In this document: in pieces, positions 8,209 through 17,169 of the stretch
Layout: every line of letters begins with the position of its first letter
Position numbering within the stretch: the stretch's first letter is position 1
NCBI RefSeq assembly: GCF_900109095.1
Contig: NZ_FNYZ01000004.1
Coordinates: 222,270 to 286,269 of the forward strand
Direction: 5' to 3'
Length of the DNA stretch: 64,000 nt
From: Sphingobium sp. AP50
GTDB taxonomy: Bacteria > Pseudomonadota > Alphaproteobacteria > Sphingomonadales > Sphingomonadaceae
Program-made: the position numbers and the translations under genes
The notes under the pieces: model-generated
What the model was told of the DNA's origin: nothing
The model's input: only the letters and a program-made list of their open reading frames with translations
The model's database searches: none

Positions 8209-9902
8209 CGTTGCGCCTCCTGTTGCGGCTCACCCCAATGGCGCGCCCGCGCCGTCTGGCCGATGCCCGGATTGCACTGGTTGCGCGGATCGATCCGGCG
8301 ATAGAAGTCCGCCAGATCGGCCTTCGCCTTATAGAGATGGCCGACATTATGTTCGGCCGGATATTCCGCCCCGCGCGCGTCCAGCAGCGCCCAGATCCGA
8401 TGCTCGAACGCCAGCGGGTTCACGCCCTTGCGCACGATATAATCCTGATGGAACACATGGCACAGAAAATGGCCATAATAGAGGCTGTGGACGCTCTGCG
8501 CCGCCAGATCGGGCGGCAATATCTCCTGCCAGTCCAGCGCATTGCGCGGCAGTGCCACGTCCAGCGGCACGATATCCTCCACGTCGTCCCGGTGCACCGC
8601 GCGATAGCGCACCGCTGCCCCCGCCGCGACGAAGCGATGCAGGAAGGCCTTGGCCGCCAGCGCCGGGCTGCACTCGAAATAGTCGCCCTCCCCGGCGACG
8701 AACAGGCCAGACAGCAAAGCGCGCGTCTCTTCCACCGCCGCCAGCGGCATCTTGAGCAGCAGATGATGCTCGAACCGGTCGCGCCAGGCGCGCATCTCAG
8801 GCGGCAGATGATCGGGCAGTAACCGGCCAATCCGCTGCATCATCCGGTCGCTGAACCCCGCGCCGACAAAGGGCAGCGCATCGACCCGTGATTTCAGCGC
8901 GAACAGCCGGGGCAAGCGATCCGTTCCCAGCCGCTCGATGGCGACGAACATGTCCTTGCCATAGCGGTCGGCAATATCGAATGCGTTGCGGTGCATATAT
9001 TCGCCCGCCACTGGCAACTGGCTGAACCCACCCAATATGGCGCGCCGGATCGCGGTCAACTGAACCGGATCATTGGTCCCGATATAGAAGGTGGTCGCTC
9101 CTTCCTCCTTCACGAAACTGTCGAGCCGCACGGCAAAGACGATCATCTTGCCCGCGCTACCCGCCGCTTCATACAGGCACCTTCTGTCGGCATTGAAGCG
9201 GGCGGGTGTCGTGCTGTCGATATCGCGCACATGGCCGGCATAATCATGGTCATGCGCCCAGCGATCCGCCACCGCATCGACATCCCCGGCCGCAAAGTCG
9301 CCACTCTCCAGCCGCCGCAGCATCTCTTCGGGATCATCGCCCAGCGCCACGCCCAGATGATTGACCAGCCGCAGCACCCCGTCCGCACCAACCTGCGCAT
9401 GGAGGCTGAGCTGCGTATAGGCCGGCCCCCGCTGCACCAGCGACCCGCCCGAATTATTGCACACGCCCCCCACTACCGACGCGCCGAAGCAGGAGGAGCC
9501 GATCACCGAATGCGGCTCCCGCCCCAGCGGCGCCAGCGCCTTTTCCAGCGCATAGAGGGTCGTGCCGGGCAGGCAGATGACCTGCGCGCCATCCCGGATC
9601 AGGTGCAGCCCATCGATCCGCGTCGTGCTGATGATGACGCAGCCGCCCGGATAGTCGTCGCCATCGGGCGTCGATCCGCCGGTCAGCCCGGTATTGGACG
9701 CTTGCATGATGATCGACACGTCCGACGAGACACAGGCCTGCACCACGCGCCATTGTTCGACCAGACTGCCCGGCCGCACCACCGCCAGCGCTTCGCCCGA
9801 TCCGGTGCGATAGCCATGGCGATAGCGCGCGGTCGCCTGCGCCCCGGTCAGCACATGGCGGGCGCCCACGATCGCGCGCAACCGGGGCAGCAGATCAGTC
9901 AC
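8205..9902 (-). CDS. dld: Quinone-dependent D-lactate dehydrogenase
   Basis: About 565 residues matching membrane-associated respiratory D-lactate dehydrogenase (Dld). The FAD-binding domain has IIMQASNTGLTGGSTPDG and VIGSSCFGASVVGGVCNNSGGSLVQRGPAYT, followed by the Dld-specific C-terminal part (FSQLPVAGEYMHRNAFDIADRYGKD; EHRIWALLDARGAEYPAEHNVGHLY). It oxidises D-lactate to pyruvate and passes electrons to quinone. A GTG start at 9902 is chosen because it overlaps the nagA stop as GTGA, like the other junctions of this operon; an ATG 11 codons upstream lies inside nagA. Its place among nagA, the SIS deaminase and murQ is meaningful: MurQ produces D-lactate from MurNAc-6-P. Confidence 0.93.
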   Translation of the reverse strand: MTDLLPRLRAIVGARHVLTGAQATARYRHGYRTGSGEALAVVRPGSLVEQWRVVQACVSSDVSIIMQASNTGLTGGSTPDGDDYPGGCVIISTTRIDGLHLIRDGAQVICLPGTTLYALEKALAPLGREPHSVIGSSCFGASVVGGVCNNSGGSLVQRGPAYTQLSLHAQVGADGVLRLVNHLGVALGDDPEEMLRRLESGDFAAGDVDAVADRWAHDHDYAGHVRDIDSTTPARFNADRRCLYEAAGSAGKMIVFAVRLDSFVKEEGATTFYIGTNDPVQLTAIRRAILGGFSQLPVAGEYMHRNAFDIADRYGKDMFVAIERLGTDRLPRLFALKSRVDALPFVGAGFSDRMMQRIGRLLPDHLPPEMRAWRDRFEHHLLLKMPLAAVEETRALLSGLFVAGEGDYFECSPALAAKAFLHRFVAAGAAVRYRAVHRDDVEDIVPLDVALPRNALDWQEILPPDLAAQSVHSLYYGHFLCHVFHQDYIVRKGVNPLAFEHRIWALLDARGAEYPAEHNVGHLYKAKADLADFYRRIDPRNQCNPGIGQTARARHWGEPQQEAQR

Positions 9903-11050
9903 TCGCCGCCTTCCTCCATCTGCCCGCCGATCCACGTCCGCCGCACCCGTCGGTTCCCGTCCAGATGCACCAGATCCGCGCGCAACCCCGGAGCGATCGC
10001 GCCCGTCTGATCCGCTAGCCGCAAAAAGCGCGCCGGATTGCCGCTGGCCATGCGCGACGCCTCCACCATGGAGCAGCCCATCATGTCCATCGCATTACGG
10101 AAGGCCTGCGCCATGCTGAGCGCCGATCCCGCCAGTGTCCCGTCCGGCCCGCGACAGGTGCCGTCCACCACATGGATGGACTGACCCATCAGGGTAAAGC
10201 TGTCCTGCGCGCCGCCCACCGGCGGCATCGCGTCCGTCACCAGCATCGCGCCGTCCAGCCCCCGTGCCGCCACTGCCACGCGCAGGGCGGCGGGGTGGAC
10301 ATGCAACCCGTCGACGATCAGCCCGAAATGGCTGTCCCGGTCCAGCAATGCGGCGGCCACCATCCCCGGCTCCCTGCTTCCCATCTGCGTCATCGCGTTG
10401 AACAAATGGGTAAAGCCAGTCAAGCCTTCGCGCAGCGCCGCGACCGCCTGGTCATAATCGGCCAGGCTATGCCCGGCTGCCACCAATATCCCCGCCTCGC
10501 GCAACGACCGGATCGCACCGGGCGGCGCCAGTTCGGGCGCCAGCGTCACTATCCGCCGCCCGATCGTTGACCGCGTCAGCCGTTCCAGCACCTGCGGATC
10601 GATGGCGGTGAATTTGGCGGCATCATGAATCCCCTTCTTCAACGGGTTGAGGTGCGGTCCCTCGATATGCATACCCAATACGCCCGGCACAGCCTGCGCC
10701 AGCGCCTCTTCCCCCGCCGCGATCGCCGCATCGACCACATCGGCGTCATCGCTGATCAGCGTTGGCAACAAGCCCGTCGTGCCAAATCGCCGATGCGCCC
10801 GCGCGATGGCAGTGATCCCATCCACATCGGGCCCGTCGTTCAACAGCACATCGCCGCCGCCATTGACCTGCGTATCGATGAAGCCGGGCAGCAGCCATCC
10901 GCCCTCCAGCGCCACCGTTTCGCACCCATCCGGCAGAGCATCGCGCGCCACGATGCCGATGATACGCCCGCCCTCGATCAGCAGCGCGCCATCATCCACG
11001 ATCCCGTCCGGCTGCACGATCGCCGCACCGACAAGCGCCTGCCTGTTCAT
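9899..11050 (-). CDS. nagA: N-acetylglucosamine-6-phosphate deacetylase
   Basis: 383 residues of the NagA amidohydrolase family. Landmarks are PGFIDTQVNGGGD near the N-terminus, the metal-binding glutamate in GMHIEGPHLNPLKKGIHD, AGHSLADYDQA, THLFNAMTQMGSREPG, the substrate-binding DGLHVHP and the catalytic aspartate in LVTDAMPPVG. The reaction gives GlcN-6-P and acetate. Start ATG overlaps the stop of the upstream SIS deaminase gene (ATGA), and its own stop overlaps the GTG of dld. Confidence 0.95.
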   Translation of the reverse strand: MNRQALVGAAIVQPDGIVDDGALLIEGGRIIGIVARDALPDGCETVALEGGWLLPGFIDTQVNGGGDVLLNDGPDVDGITAIARAHRRFGTTGLLPTLISDDADVVDAAIAAGEEALAQAVPGVLGMHIEGPHLNPLKKGIHDAAKFTAIDPQVLERLTRSTIGRRIVTLAPELAPPGAIRSLREAGILVAAGHSLADYDQAVAALREGLTGFTHLFNAMTQMGSREPGMVAAALLDRDSHFGLIVDGLHVHPAALRVAVAARGLDGAMLVTDAMPPVGGAQDSFTLMGQSIHVVDGTCRGPDGTLAGSALSMAQAFRNAMDMMGCSMVEASRMASGNPARFLRLADQTGAIAPGLRADLVHLDGNRRVRRTWIGGQMEEGGE

Positions 11051-12105
11051 AGCGTCCGCGTCACCTTGGCCAGATGCGGCGGCGCGTCGGGATTGCGCCC
11101 ACGCGCCAACGACAGGGCGTTGGCCAACCCGTAGAAGCTCTGGATTTGCGCGATCGCGCCCAGCACCGGGTGCACATCCCACTGCCCCGGCAGCGCCAGC
11201 GTCGCCGCAGCCACATCATCGGGATGGCCCGCCGCAATCACCTGCGCCCCGCGCGCCCGGAAATCCTCCAGTCGTTCGCGCAGGCCCGCCCGCGCTTCGT
11301 CGATCGGTCCCAGCGCCAGCACCGGATCGCCCTCGCCGATCAGCGTCATCGGCCCATGCGCCACTTCGGCAATGCTGAAGGCTTCGGCATGCAGGCTCGA
11401 CGTTTCCTTGAACTTCAGCGCCGCCTCGCCCGCGATCGGCAGGGTCAGGCCGCGCCCCAGCACCAGCATATTGCCCGCGTCTTTCAACAACGGCACCGCA
11501 CCGGTCCAGTCGGCCGCCACCGCAGCCTCCAGCACATCGCCGACAGACGCCAAAGCCGCCAGCAACGCCTTATCCTCGCTCCATTCCGCCACCAGATGCG
11601 CCAGTGCGACCAGCGTGCCGATGAAGCTCTTGGTCGCCGCCACGCTCGTTTCCGGCCCGGCATGGATGGGAATGCAGATGTCCGCCATCTGCGCGAGCGG
11701 CGAGGCAGCGTCATTGACGATGGCGACCACCAGCGCGCCCTGCCGCTGCGCATCCGCTGCGGCGGCGATCAGGTCCGGGCTGCGCCCCGACTGCGAAATG
11801 GCAATCAGCGGCACGTCCTTGAAGCGCGGCGACGTCGCCTTGTACAGCGACCCAATCGAAGGCGCATGGCTCAATGTCGGCATCGCCGCCCGCGTTTCCA
11901 GCAGCACCTTGGCAAAGGCCGCCGCCTGATCCGAACTGCCCCGCGCCAGCGTCGCGGCAAAGGGCGGCGCCAGCGCGCGCAGCCGCGCCCCTACGCCCCG
12001 CATCAGATCGGCATTGCGCGCAATCTGCGCCGCGCAGCGCTCCGGCGCTTCCGCCGCCTCACGCGCCATCAGCGTGGCGCGGCTCTCATCCTGTATCGCG
12101 ATCAT
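11047..12105 (-). CDS. nagB-II: SIS-domain glucosamine-6-phosphate deaminase (NagB-II type)
   Basis: 352 residues with two SIS domains: LARGSSDQAAAFAKVLLE and IAISQSGRSPDLIAAAADA in the first, VLGRGLTLPIAGEAALKFKE and EVAHGPMTLI in the second. This is the isomerase half of GlmS without the glutaminase domain, as in NagB-II, which converts GlcN-6-P to fructose-6-P and ammonia. The start at 12105 gives MIAIQDESRATLMAREAAEAP, the usual N-terminus; the long upstream extension crosses the divergent promoter and murQ and is not real. It is the first gene of the operon, transcribed away from murQ. Confidence 0.9.
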   Translation of the reverse strand: MIAIQDESRATLMAREAAEAPERCAAQIARNADLMRGVGARLRALAPPFAATLARGSSDQAAAFAKVLLETRAAMPTLSHAPSIGSLYKATSPRFKDVPLIAISQSGRSPDLIAAAADAQRQGALVVAIVNDAASPLAQMADICIPIHAGPETSVAATKSFIGTLVALAHLVAEWSEDKALLAALASVGDVLEAAVAADWTGAVPLLKDAGNMLVLGRGLTLPIAGEAALKFKETSSLHAEAFSIAEVAHGPMTLIGEGDPVLALGPIDEARAGLRERLEDFRARGAQVIAAGHPDDVAAATLALPGQWDVHPVLGAIAQIQSFYGLANALSLARGRNPDAPPHLAKVTRTL

Positions 12106-12111
12106 GCCGAA

Positions 12112-12188
12112 ACAATACCAAATGAACGAAAAAGGGCAATTGGATTTATTTTGGTTGCATCGAAATGCGACAGGGACAATACCACATG
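12112..12188. promoter_or_regulatory. Divergent nag/mur promoter region with two copies of an ACAATACCAMATG operator
   Basis: ACAATACCAAATG at 12112-12124 and ACAATACCACATG at 12176-12188 are direct repeats 64 bp apart. Read leftwards, TTGCCC and TATTGT with 16 nt between them form a promoter for the deaminase gene whose -10 lies in the first repeat. Read rightwards, TTGGTT and GACAAT place the murQ -10 in the second repeat. This arrangement fits a repressor, most likely the GntR/HutC-type protein encoded at 13176, covering both promoters. Confidence 0.6.
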
Positions 12189-12278
12189 CCAGAACTGCCG
12201 CTTGCACGCCCCCTTGCCTGCCGCGCATGAAGTTGAACCGATCACAGCCGGGCGTCAACGCCCTGCCACGGAGCAGAT

Positions 12279-13169
12279 ATGAGTACCGAAGCCATCGATC
12301 CGCGCTATGTCGATATCGACCAATGGCCGACCATTCGCGCGGTCGAAGCAATGCTGGAAGGACAGATGGCCGCCATCGCCGCGATCGGATCGCAGGCGGA
12401 CGCCATTGCACAGGCCGCCGAAGCCGCTGCCGCATGCCTCGGCACGCAGGGCCGGCTGGTCTATGTTGGGGCGGGCACCTCCGGCCGCATCGCCGTGCAG
12501 GATGGCGTCGAACTCTACCCCACCTATAACTGGCCGCAAGAACGTCTCCTCTTCCTGATGGCCGGTGGCCTCGCTGCGCTGACCGAAGCGGCCGAAGGGG
12601 CGGAGGATGATGCCGACGCCGCCCGCGCCGAAATCGCCGCCGCGTCCATTGGCCCGCAGGACGTGGTGATCGGCGTCGCCGCCAGCGGCCGCACACCCTA
12701 CACCCTTGCCGCCATCGCCGCCGCCCGCGCGGCTGGCGCGCTCACCATCGGCATCGCCAATAATGCTGGCAGCGCCCTGACCGACGCAGCCGATCATGGC
12801 CTGACCGTGGAAACCGGCACCGAAATCGTCGCCGGCTCCACCCGGATGAAGGCCGGCACCGCGCAAAAGGCGACGCTCAACATCCTGTCCACCGCCATCA
12901 TGCTGCGCATGGGCCTCGTCTATCGCGGCCGCATGGTCAACATGCGCATCTCCAATGAAAAGCTGCGCTTGCGTGGAGAGGCCATGGTGCGCGACATTGC
13001 CGATGTGGACATGGCAGCCGCATCGCGCGCGCTGGATGCAGCGGGACAGGACATCAAGCAGGCGGTGCTGGTTGCCATGGGGGTGGCAACCGACGAAGCG
13101 CACCGTCTTCTTGAAATCCACGGCCAGAATCTGCCGGACGCGATGCGCGCCGTGCAAAGGGGGGAATAG
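12279..13169 (+). CDS. murQ: N-acetylmuramic acid 6-phosphate etherase
   Basis: 296 residues with the MurQ SIS fold: VYVGAGTSGRIAVQDGVELYPTY holds the phosphate site and the catalytic glutamate, DVVIGVAASGRTPYTLAA is the second phosphate loop, and ETGTEIVAGSTRMKAGTAQK is the family signature. It splits MurNAc-6-P into GlcNAc-6-P and D-lactate in the cytoplasm. A GGAG ribosome site precedes the ATG. It heads the operon murQ, gntR, ampG-like, serine hydrolase. Confidence 0.95.
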   Translation: MSTEAIDPRYVDIDQWPTIRAVEAMLEGQMAAIAAIGSQADAIAQAAEAAAACLGTQGRLVYVGAGTSGRIAVQDGVELYPTYNWPQERLLFLMAGGLAALTEAAEGAEDDADAARAEIAAASIGPQDVVIGVAASGRTPYTLAAIAAARAAGALTIGIANNAGSALTDAADHGLTVETGTEIVAGSTRMKAGTAQKATLNILSTAIMLRMGLVYRGRMVNMRISNEKLRLRGEAMVRDIADVDMAAASRALDAAGQDIKQAVLVAMGVATDEAHRLLEIHGQNLPDAMRAVQRGE

Positions 13170-13175
13170 GGCGAA

Positions 13176-13907
13176 ATGCGGGAAAAACTGGTCGCGCGCG
13201 GGGAAGACGGGACGCCGCTCTACCTGCAACTGGCGCGCAATCTGCGCGATCATATCGAAAGCGGCGGCATCATACCGGGCAATGCCCTGCCGTCGGAACG
13301 CGACCTCAGCGAAATGGCCGGCATTTCGCGCGTCACCGTGCGCAAGGCGATCGAGCAACTGATCGAAGAAGGCGTGCTGTTCCGCAAGCAGGGTTCCGGC
13401 ACTTTCGTCGCCCGCCGGATCGAAACGCCCGCCTCCGTCCTGTCCAGCTTCACCCATGACGCCCTGTCGCGCGGCGAAGATCCCGGCGTCATCTGGATGA
13501 TGAAAAGCTACGCCCAGCCGACCGAGGAGGAGGCAGCAGCGCTCGCCATATCCCCCTCCGCCCGCGTCGCGCGCCTCGGTCGCGTGCGCCTGTCGGGTGG
13601 CGAGCCACTGGCGATCGAACATGCCATTGTCCCCGCCGATTGCCTGCCCGATCTCACCAGCATCGGCGACTCCCTCTATGAGGCGATGGGCCGCAGCGGC
13701 TTTCGTCCCACCTCCGGCACGCAGCGCGTCCGCGCCTCGCTCGCCACGCCGACCGAAGCCGGACTGCTCTGCGTTCGCCAGAATAGCGAAGTGCTGCGGA
13801 TCGAACGGCTCACCCGCATTCCTGGTGGCCGGGCGGTCGAGTTCACCCGCTCCGTCTATCGCGGCGACCGCTATGACTTTGTGACCGAACTCAAGGAAAT
13901 CGGCTGA
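13176..13907 (+). CDS. GntR/HutC-family regulator, probable amino-sugar repressor
   Basis: 243 residues. The N-terminal winged helix is standard (PLYLQLARNLRDHIESG, LPSERDLSEMAGISRVTVRKAI, GVLFRKQGSGTFVARR), followed by a UTRA ligand-binding domain (ARLGRVRLSGGEPLAIEHAI; RTRSVYRGDRYDF-type end, here FTRSVYRGDRYDF). Regulators of this type, such as NagQ and YvoA/NagR, sense GlcN-6-P or GlcNAc-6-P. It lies 6 nt after murQ and abuts the permease gene. Targets are inferred to be the ACAATACCA repeats in the divergent promoter. Confidence 0.88.
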   Translation: MREKLVARGEDGTPLYLQLARNLRDHIESGGIIPGNALPSERDLSEMAGISRVTVRKAIEQLIEEGVLFRKQGSGTFVARRIETPASVLSSFTHDALSRGEDPGVIWMMKSYAQPTEEEAAALAISPSARVARLGRVRLSGGEPLAIEHAIVPADCLPDLTSIGDSLYEAMGRSGFRPTSGTQRVRASLATPTEAGLLCVRQNSEVLRIERLTRIPGGRAVEFTRSVYRGDRYDFVTELKEIG

Positions 13908-15401
13908 ATGACCGCATCGATCGCCGCCGACCTGACGCAAGCTCCCGCGCCGGAGCGCCCGCCGCTCCGCACGCTCGGCCTCTATCTCCTCCTCGGTTTT
14001 TCCGCCGGCCTACCCTTCTACATGTTCAACGCGGTGCTGACGCTGCGATTGGCGCGCCACGGCATCGACATCGTCGTTATCGGCTTCTTCGCCTGGATCG
14101 CGCTGCTGCCGACCTTCAAATTCGTCTGGGCGCCTTTGCTCGATCGCTACAGCGTGCCTGGTTTCTCCCGCTTTTGGGGTCGGCGGCGCGGCTGGATCAT
14201 GCTGTCGCAACTCGGCATCTTCTTCTCCATGGTCGCCATGGCCTTTACCTCCAGCGACCAGAGCCTGCCGCTCACCGCCCTCTTCGCCATCCTGCTGGCC
14301 TTCTGGACCACCACGCTGGAAGTCGCAGCCGATGGCTGGCGCATCGAAATGGCGCCAACACAGGCGCAACAGGGGCCGATCGTCGCCGCCAACCTGTGGG
14401 GCTATCGCAGTGCCATGGTCGCGGCGGGCAGCGGCGCAGTGCTGGTCGCCGCCTGGGCTGACTGGACCTGGGCCTATCTGGCCATCGCCATCGCTGCCTT
14501 CCTGCCCTTCCCGATCCTCGCCGCCATGCGCCCCGAACAGGAAGGCGCCAAAGGCCGCACCAGCGCGCTGATCAGCGGCACCCTCGTCAGCCTCGCGATC
14601 CTCGCCATCACCGGCGGCGCCACCACGCTGATCGGCTGGCTGCTGCTTTCCGCCGTGCAGGGCGCGGGCTTCTCGGCCCAGACCAATGTCACGCCGATCG
14701 TGCTGGCGGTCGCCCTGCTCCCCTTTGCCGCTCTCGCCATCGCCCTGCCGCGCATCCGCCGCCTGCCTGTCGATGCACCTGCGAAAATGCCCGGCTTCAT
14801 CGCCCCCTATGTCGATATTTTCTGGCGCTATGGCTATGCCGTGCTGCCGGTGCTGGCCTTCGTCTCCTTCTATCGCATGGGCGACGTGCTCACCCTCACC
14901 CTCTCGCATCCGCTCTGGAATGCGGCAGGATACAGCCTGGAACAGATCAGCATGGCCGACGGCGTCGTCGCGCTTACCTGCTCCATGGCCGGCGTCGCAC
15001 TGGGCGGCCTTTGCGCCGCACGCCTGCCGATGACAGTCGCGCTCATCATCGGCGCCTGCGCCTCTGCGATCGGCAACTGGGTGTTCGTCTGGCTCTGGTA
15101 TGCCGAACCCTCCGCCTTCGTCCTCTATGTCGCGGCGGGCGTTGACCAGTTCGGCCATGGGCTGGAGGGCGCGGTCTTCGTCGTCTATCTCTCCATGCTG
15201 GTCAGCCCGCGCTATCCCGGCACCCAATATGCCTTCCTGTCGGGCTTCGCCTTCCTGCTGCCCCGCCTGATCGGCGGCGCGGCCGGCGCGATCCAGAAGC
15301 AGATCGGCTATGACGGCTTCTTCATCCTGTCGGGCGCCTTGAGCTTCGCCGCCATCTTCTTCCTGCCGATCATCATGCGCGTTCGCGCCAGAACCGCGTA
15401 A
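13908..15401 (+). CDS. ampG: AmpG-like muropeptide permease (MFS)
   Basis: 497 residues with about 12-14 membrane segments. It starts LGLYLLLGFSAGLPFYMFNAVLTLRL, followed by WAPLLDRYSVPGFSRFWGRRRGW and FWTTTLEVAADGWRIE, all closely matching AmpG (GFxSGLPL, PLLDRY, GRRRGWM, DAxxxD region). AmpG carries GlcNAc-anhydroMurNAc peptides from periplasm to cytoplasm. The ATG directly follows the gntR stop. The symbol is given by homology and operon context; a related sphingomonad subgroup with a different amino-sugar cargo is possible. Confidence 0.85.
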   Translation: MTASIAADLTQAPAPERPPLRTLGLYLLLGFSAGLPFYMFNAVLTLRLARHGIDIVVIGFFAWIALLPTFKFVWAPLLDRYSVPGFSRFWGRRRGWIMLSQLGIFFSMVAMAFTSSDQSLPLTALFAILLAFWTTTLEVAADGWRIEMAPTQAQQGPIVAANLWGYRSAMVAAGSGAVLVAAWADWTWAYLAIAIAAFLPFPILAAMRPEQEGAKGRTSALISGTLVSLAILAITGGATTLIGWLLLSAVQGAGFSAQTNVTPIVLAVALLPFAALAIALPRIRRLPVDAPAKMPGFIAPYVDIFWRYGYAVLPVLAFVSFYRMGDVLTLTLSHPLWNAAGYSLEQISMADGVVALTCSMAGVALGGLCAARLPMTVALIIGACASAIGNWVFVWLWYAEPSAFVLYVAAGVDQFGHGLEGAVFVVYLSMLVSPRYPGTQYAFLSGFAFLLPRLIGGAAGAIQKQIGYDGFFILSGALSFAAIFFLPIIMRVRARTA

Positions 15402-15410
15402 GGACTCCCT

Positions 15411-16436
15411 ATGATAGACCAAATCTGCGAAGCCGCCTTCGCCCCGGCGGCCGAAGCGGTCGCCAGCGGCCGCATCCCCGGCGCGACCCTTGGCGTGGTC
15501 AGCGCCGACGGCCACAGCGCCGTCCGCCTCGTCGGATCAGCCGCGATCCTGCCCGAACGCGAGGCCCTGACCCGCGATCACTGGTTCGATCTTGCGTCGG
15601 TGTCTAAAGTGATCGCCACCACCACCATGATCCTGCAACTGGCGGAGCAGGGCCGGCTCGATCTCGACCGCCCGCTGACCGACGCCATTCCCGACCTGCG
15701 CCAATATGACGTCGCCAACGCCGCCGAACGCAAGCTGACCTTCCGCGATTGCCTCGCCCATCGCAGCTTCTTCCCCGCCGTCGAGCCGATCTACACCTAT
15801 GGCGACGATCCCGCGCGGCTGCGCGCCTTCGTCCTCCAGCGCGAATGGCGCCATGGCCCGCCGGTCTATTCCGATATCAACTTCATCCTGCTGGGCATCG
15901 CGATCGAGCGCATCACCGGCGCGCCGCTCAGCGACTGGCCGCTGGGCGATGGCCTGTCCTACGGCCCGCCTCCCGGCCCCGCCGTCGCGACCGAAGCGTG
16001 CAACTGGCGCGGCCACATGCTCAAGGGCGAAGTGCATGACGAAAATGCCGCCGCACTGGGCGGCGCGCCGGGCCATGCCGGACTGTTCGGCACGGTCGAC
16101 GGCGTGTTGGGCTTTGCCAAAGCGATGCTCGACGGCTCGATCCTCTCCCCCGCCATGCTGGCCCAAACCCGCACTGCGCAACTCGGCCACCGCACCTGCG
16201 GCTGGGAACGTGCCTTTGCCGGCTGGTCGGGCGGCGACGCCTGCTCGGCCGAAACCATCGGCCATACCGGCTTCACCGGCACGGGCCTGTGGATCGATTT
16301 CGACCGCGGCCTCGCCTGGACCCTGCTGACCAACCGCGTCCACCCCACCCGCCACGCCGACAGCGGCATCTTCACCCTGCGCCCGGCCGTTGGTGATGCG
16401 CTGATCGGGGCGTGGGATGCTGAGCATGCTCATTGA
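15411..16436 (+). CDS. Serine hydrolase of the beta-lactamase/PBP-like family, possible muropeptide amidase
   Basis: 341 residues without a signal peptide, so probably cytoplasmic. The nucleophile motif SxxK is SVSK in FDLASVSKVIATTT, the second motif is YSD in VYSDINFILLG, and HTG in GHTGFTGTG fills the KTG position. It follows the AmpG-like gene by 9 nt in the murQ operon. In Bacillus subtilis a serine hydrolase of this superfamily (AmiE) sits in the MurNAc operon and removes stem peptides, so an amidase or peptidase acting on imported muropeptides is a reasonable guess. The lack of export argues against a resistance beta-lactamase. Confidence 0.75.
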   Translation: MIDQICEAAFAPAAEAVASGRIPGATLGVVSADGHSAVRLVGSAAILPEREALTRDHWFDLASVSKVIATTTMILQLAEQGRLDLDRPLTDAIPDLRQYDVANAAERKLTFRDCLAHRSFFPAVEPIYTYGDDPARLRAFVLQREWRHGPPVYSDINFILLGIAIERITGAPLSDWPLGDGLSYGPPPGPAVATEACNWRGHMLKGEVHDENAAALGGAPGHAGLFGTVDGVLGFAKAMLDGSILSPAMLAQTRTAQLGHRTCGWERAFAGWSGGDACSAETIGHTGFTGTGLWIDFDRGLAWTLLTNRVHPTRHADSGIFTLRPAVGDALIGAWDAEHAH

Positions 16437-17169
16437 AATTGATGGCCATAAAGTCGAATTTTTCGACTACAGGGAAATCTGCCAAGGCGGCCCGGAAGCA
16501 TGCAATCTGTTGATTGATCAGAGATTGATCGAAGGACGCTTTGATCCCTCTCCTCTTTCGTTTGCAGGAAAATTGTTGATCCCAAAACGGAGAATTTCGT
16601 TCTTCAAGTCTGGCTATGTCCTCACAGCCATCGATTTGAATACTTGCGAAACACAGGATATTTCTAGAATCATACCCTATGAAATTGCTACAAATAACCG
16701 ACGGCTACATTCAGTTTACTACGACAGCTTGGGGTTCGGAAACTGGTCGGCTCTCTCTCATTTGATAAGCCCTGCGACACCAAATCCCCTATTTATACCC
16801 AGCCTCCTTCTGTTGCCGCACCGCCAATATGATCACCATCGCGGCCTCGACGCGATATCGCACGACATAGCCGCTATCCCCGAAATCGATCAGCCATTCC
16901 CGATATTCTTCGGGCAGATCGTCCACCATCCGACCCATCCGGGGATAGGCGCCAAGCATCTTCACACCCTGCCGGATGGCCTCACCCGCCCGGCGCGCGG
17001 CGTCGAAATCCTTGGGTTCCAGAAAGTCTCGCAGGCGCTGCATGTCCCGGATCGCAGCCGGGGCGAAGATTATGGATGGCATAGCGGCGCTGGCAGTTCG
17101 TCCTCCGTTCCCCAACTGGCCAGCCATGTGTCGACCTCTTCAGCGGTGGCGTGCAGTCCGTTCGCCTGA
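16426..17169 (+). CDS. Uncharacterised AT-rich ORF, probably broken or overextended at the 3' side
   Basis: The first about 120 codons (MLIEIDGHKVEFFDYREI, LLIPKRRISFFKSGYVLT, RLHSVYYDSLGFGNW) lie in DNA clearly richer in A+T than everything around it and use codons unlike the neighbours. After about 16790 the frame merely runs antisense through the toxin and antitoxin genes, so the natural stop is absent or the ORF was joined to this sequence by insertion. An alternative ATG at 16417 overlaps the serine hydrolase more. No family recognised; it may be a small immunity-like or phage-derived protein remnant. Confidence 0.35.
   Translation: MLIEIDGHKVEFFDYREICQGGPEACNLLIDQRLIEGRFDPSPLSFAGKLLIPKRRISFFKSGYVLTAIDLNTCETQDISRIIPYEIATNNRRLHSVYYDSLGFGNWSALSHLISPATPNPLFIPSLLLLPHRQYDHHRGLDAISHDIAAIPEIDQPFPIFFGQIVHHPTHPGIGAKHLHTLPDGLTRPARGVEILGFQKVSQALHVPDRSRGEDYGWHSGAGSSSSVPQLASHVSTSSAVACSPFA
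16789..17082 (-). CDS. RelE/ParE-family toxin of a type II toxin-antitoxin pair
   Basis: 97 residues from the ATG at 17082 (MPSIIFAPAAIRDMQRLRDFL), with GEAIRQGVKMLGAYPRMGR and the C-terminal beta strands GYVVRYRVEAAMVIILAVRQQKE, the layout of ParE-like toxins. ParE members poison gyrase; RelE members cleave mRNA. The start lies 13 nt inside the antitoxin gene, a normal coupling for these pairs. A longer ATG start at 17127 exists but overlaps the antitoxin further. Confidence 0.8.
   Translation of the reverse strand: MPSIIFAPAAIRDMQRLRDFLEPKDFDAARRAGEAIRQGVKMLGAYPRMGRMVDDLPEEYREWLIDFGDSGYVVRYRVEAAMVIILAVRQQKEAGYK

Noticed and set aside
15411..16436. Class C beta-lactamase resistance gene
   Set aside because: No signal peptide, YSD instead of Y-x-N, and an operon of muropeptide salvage.
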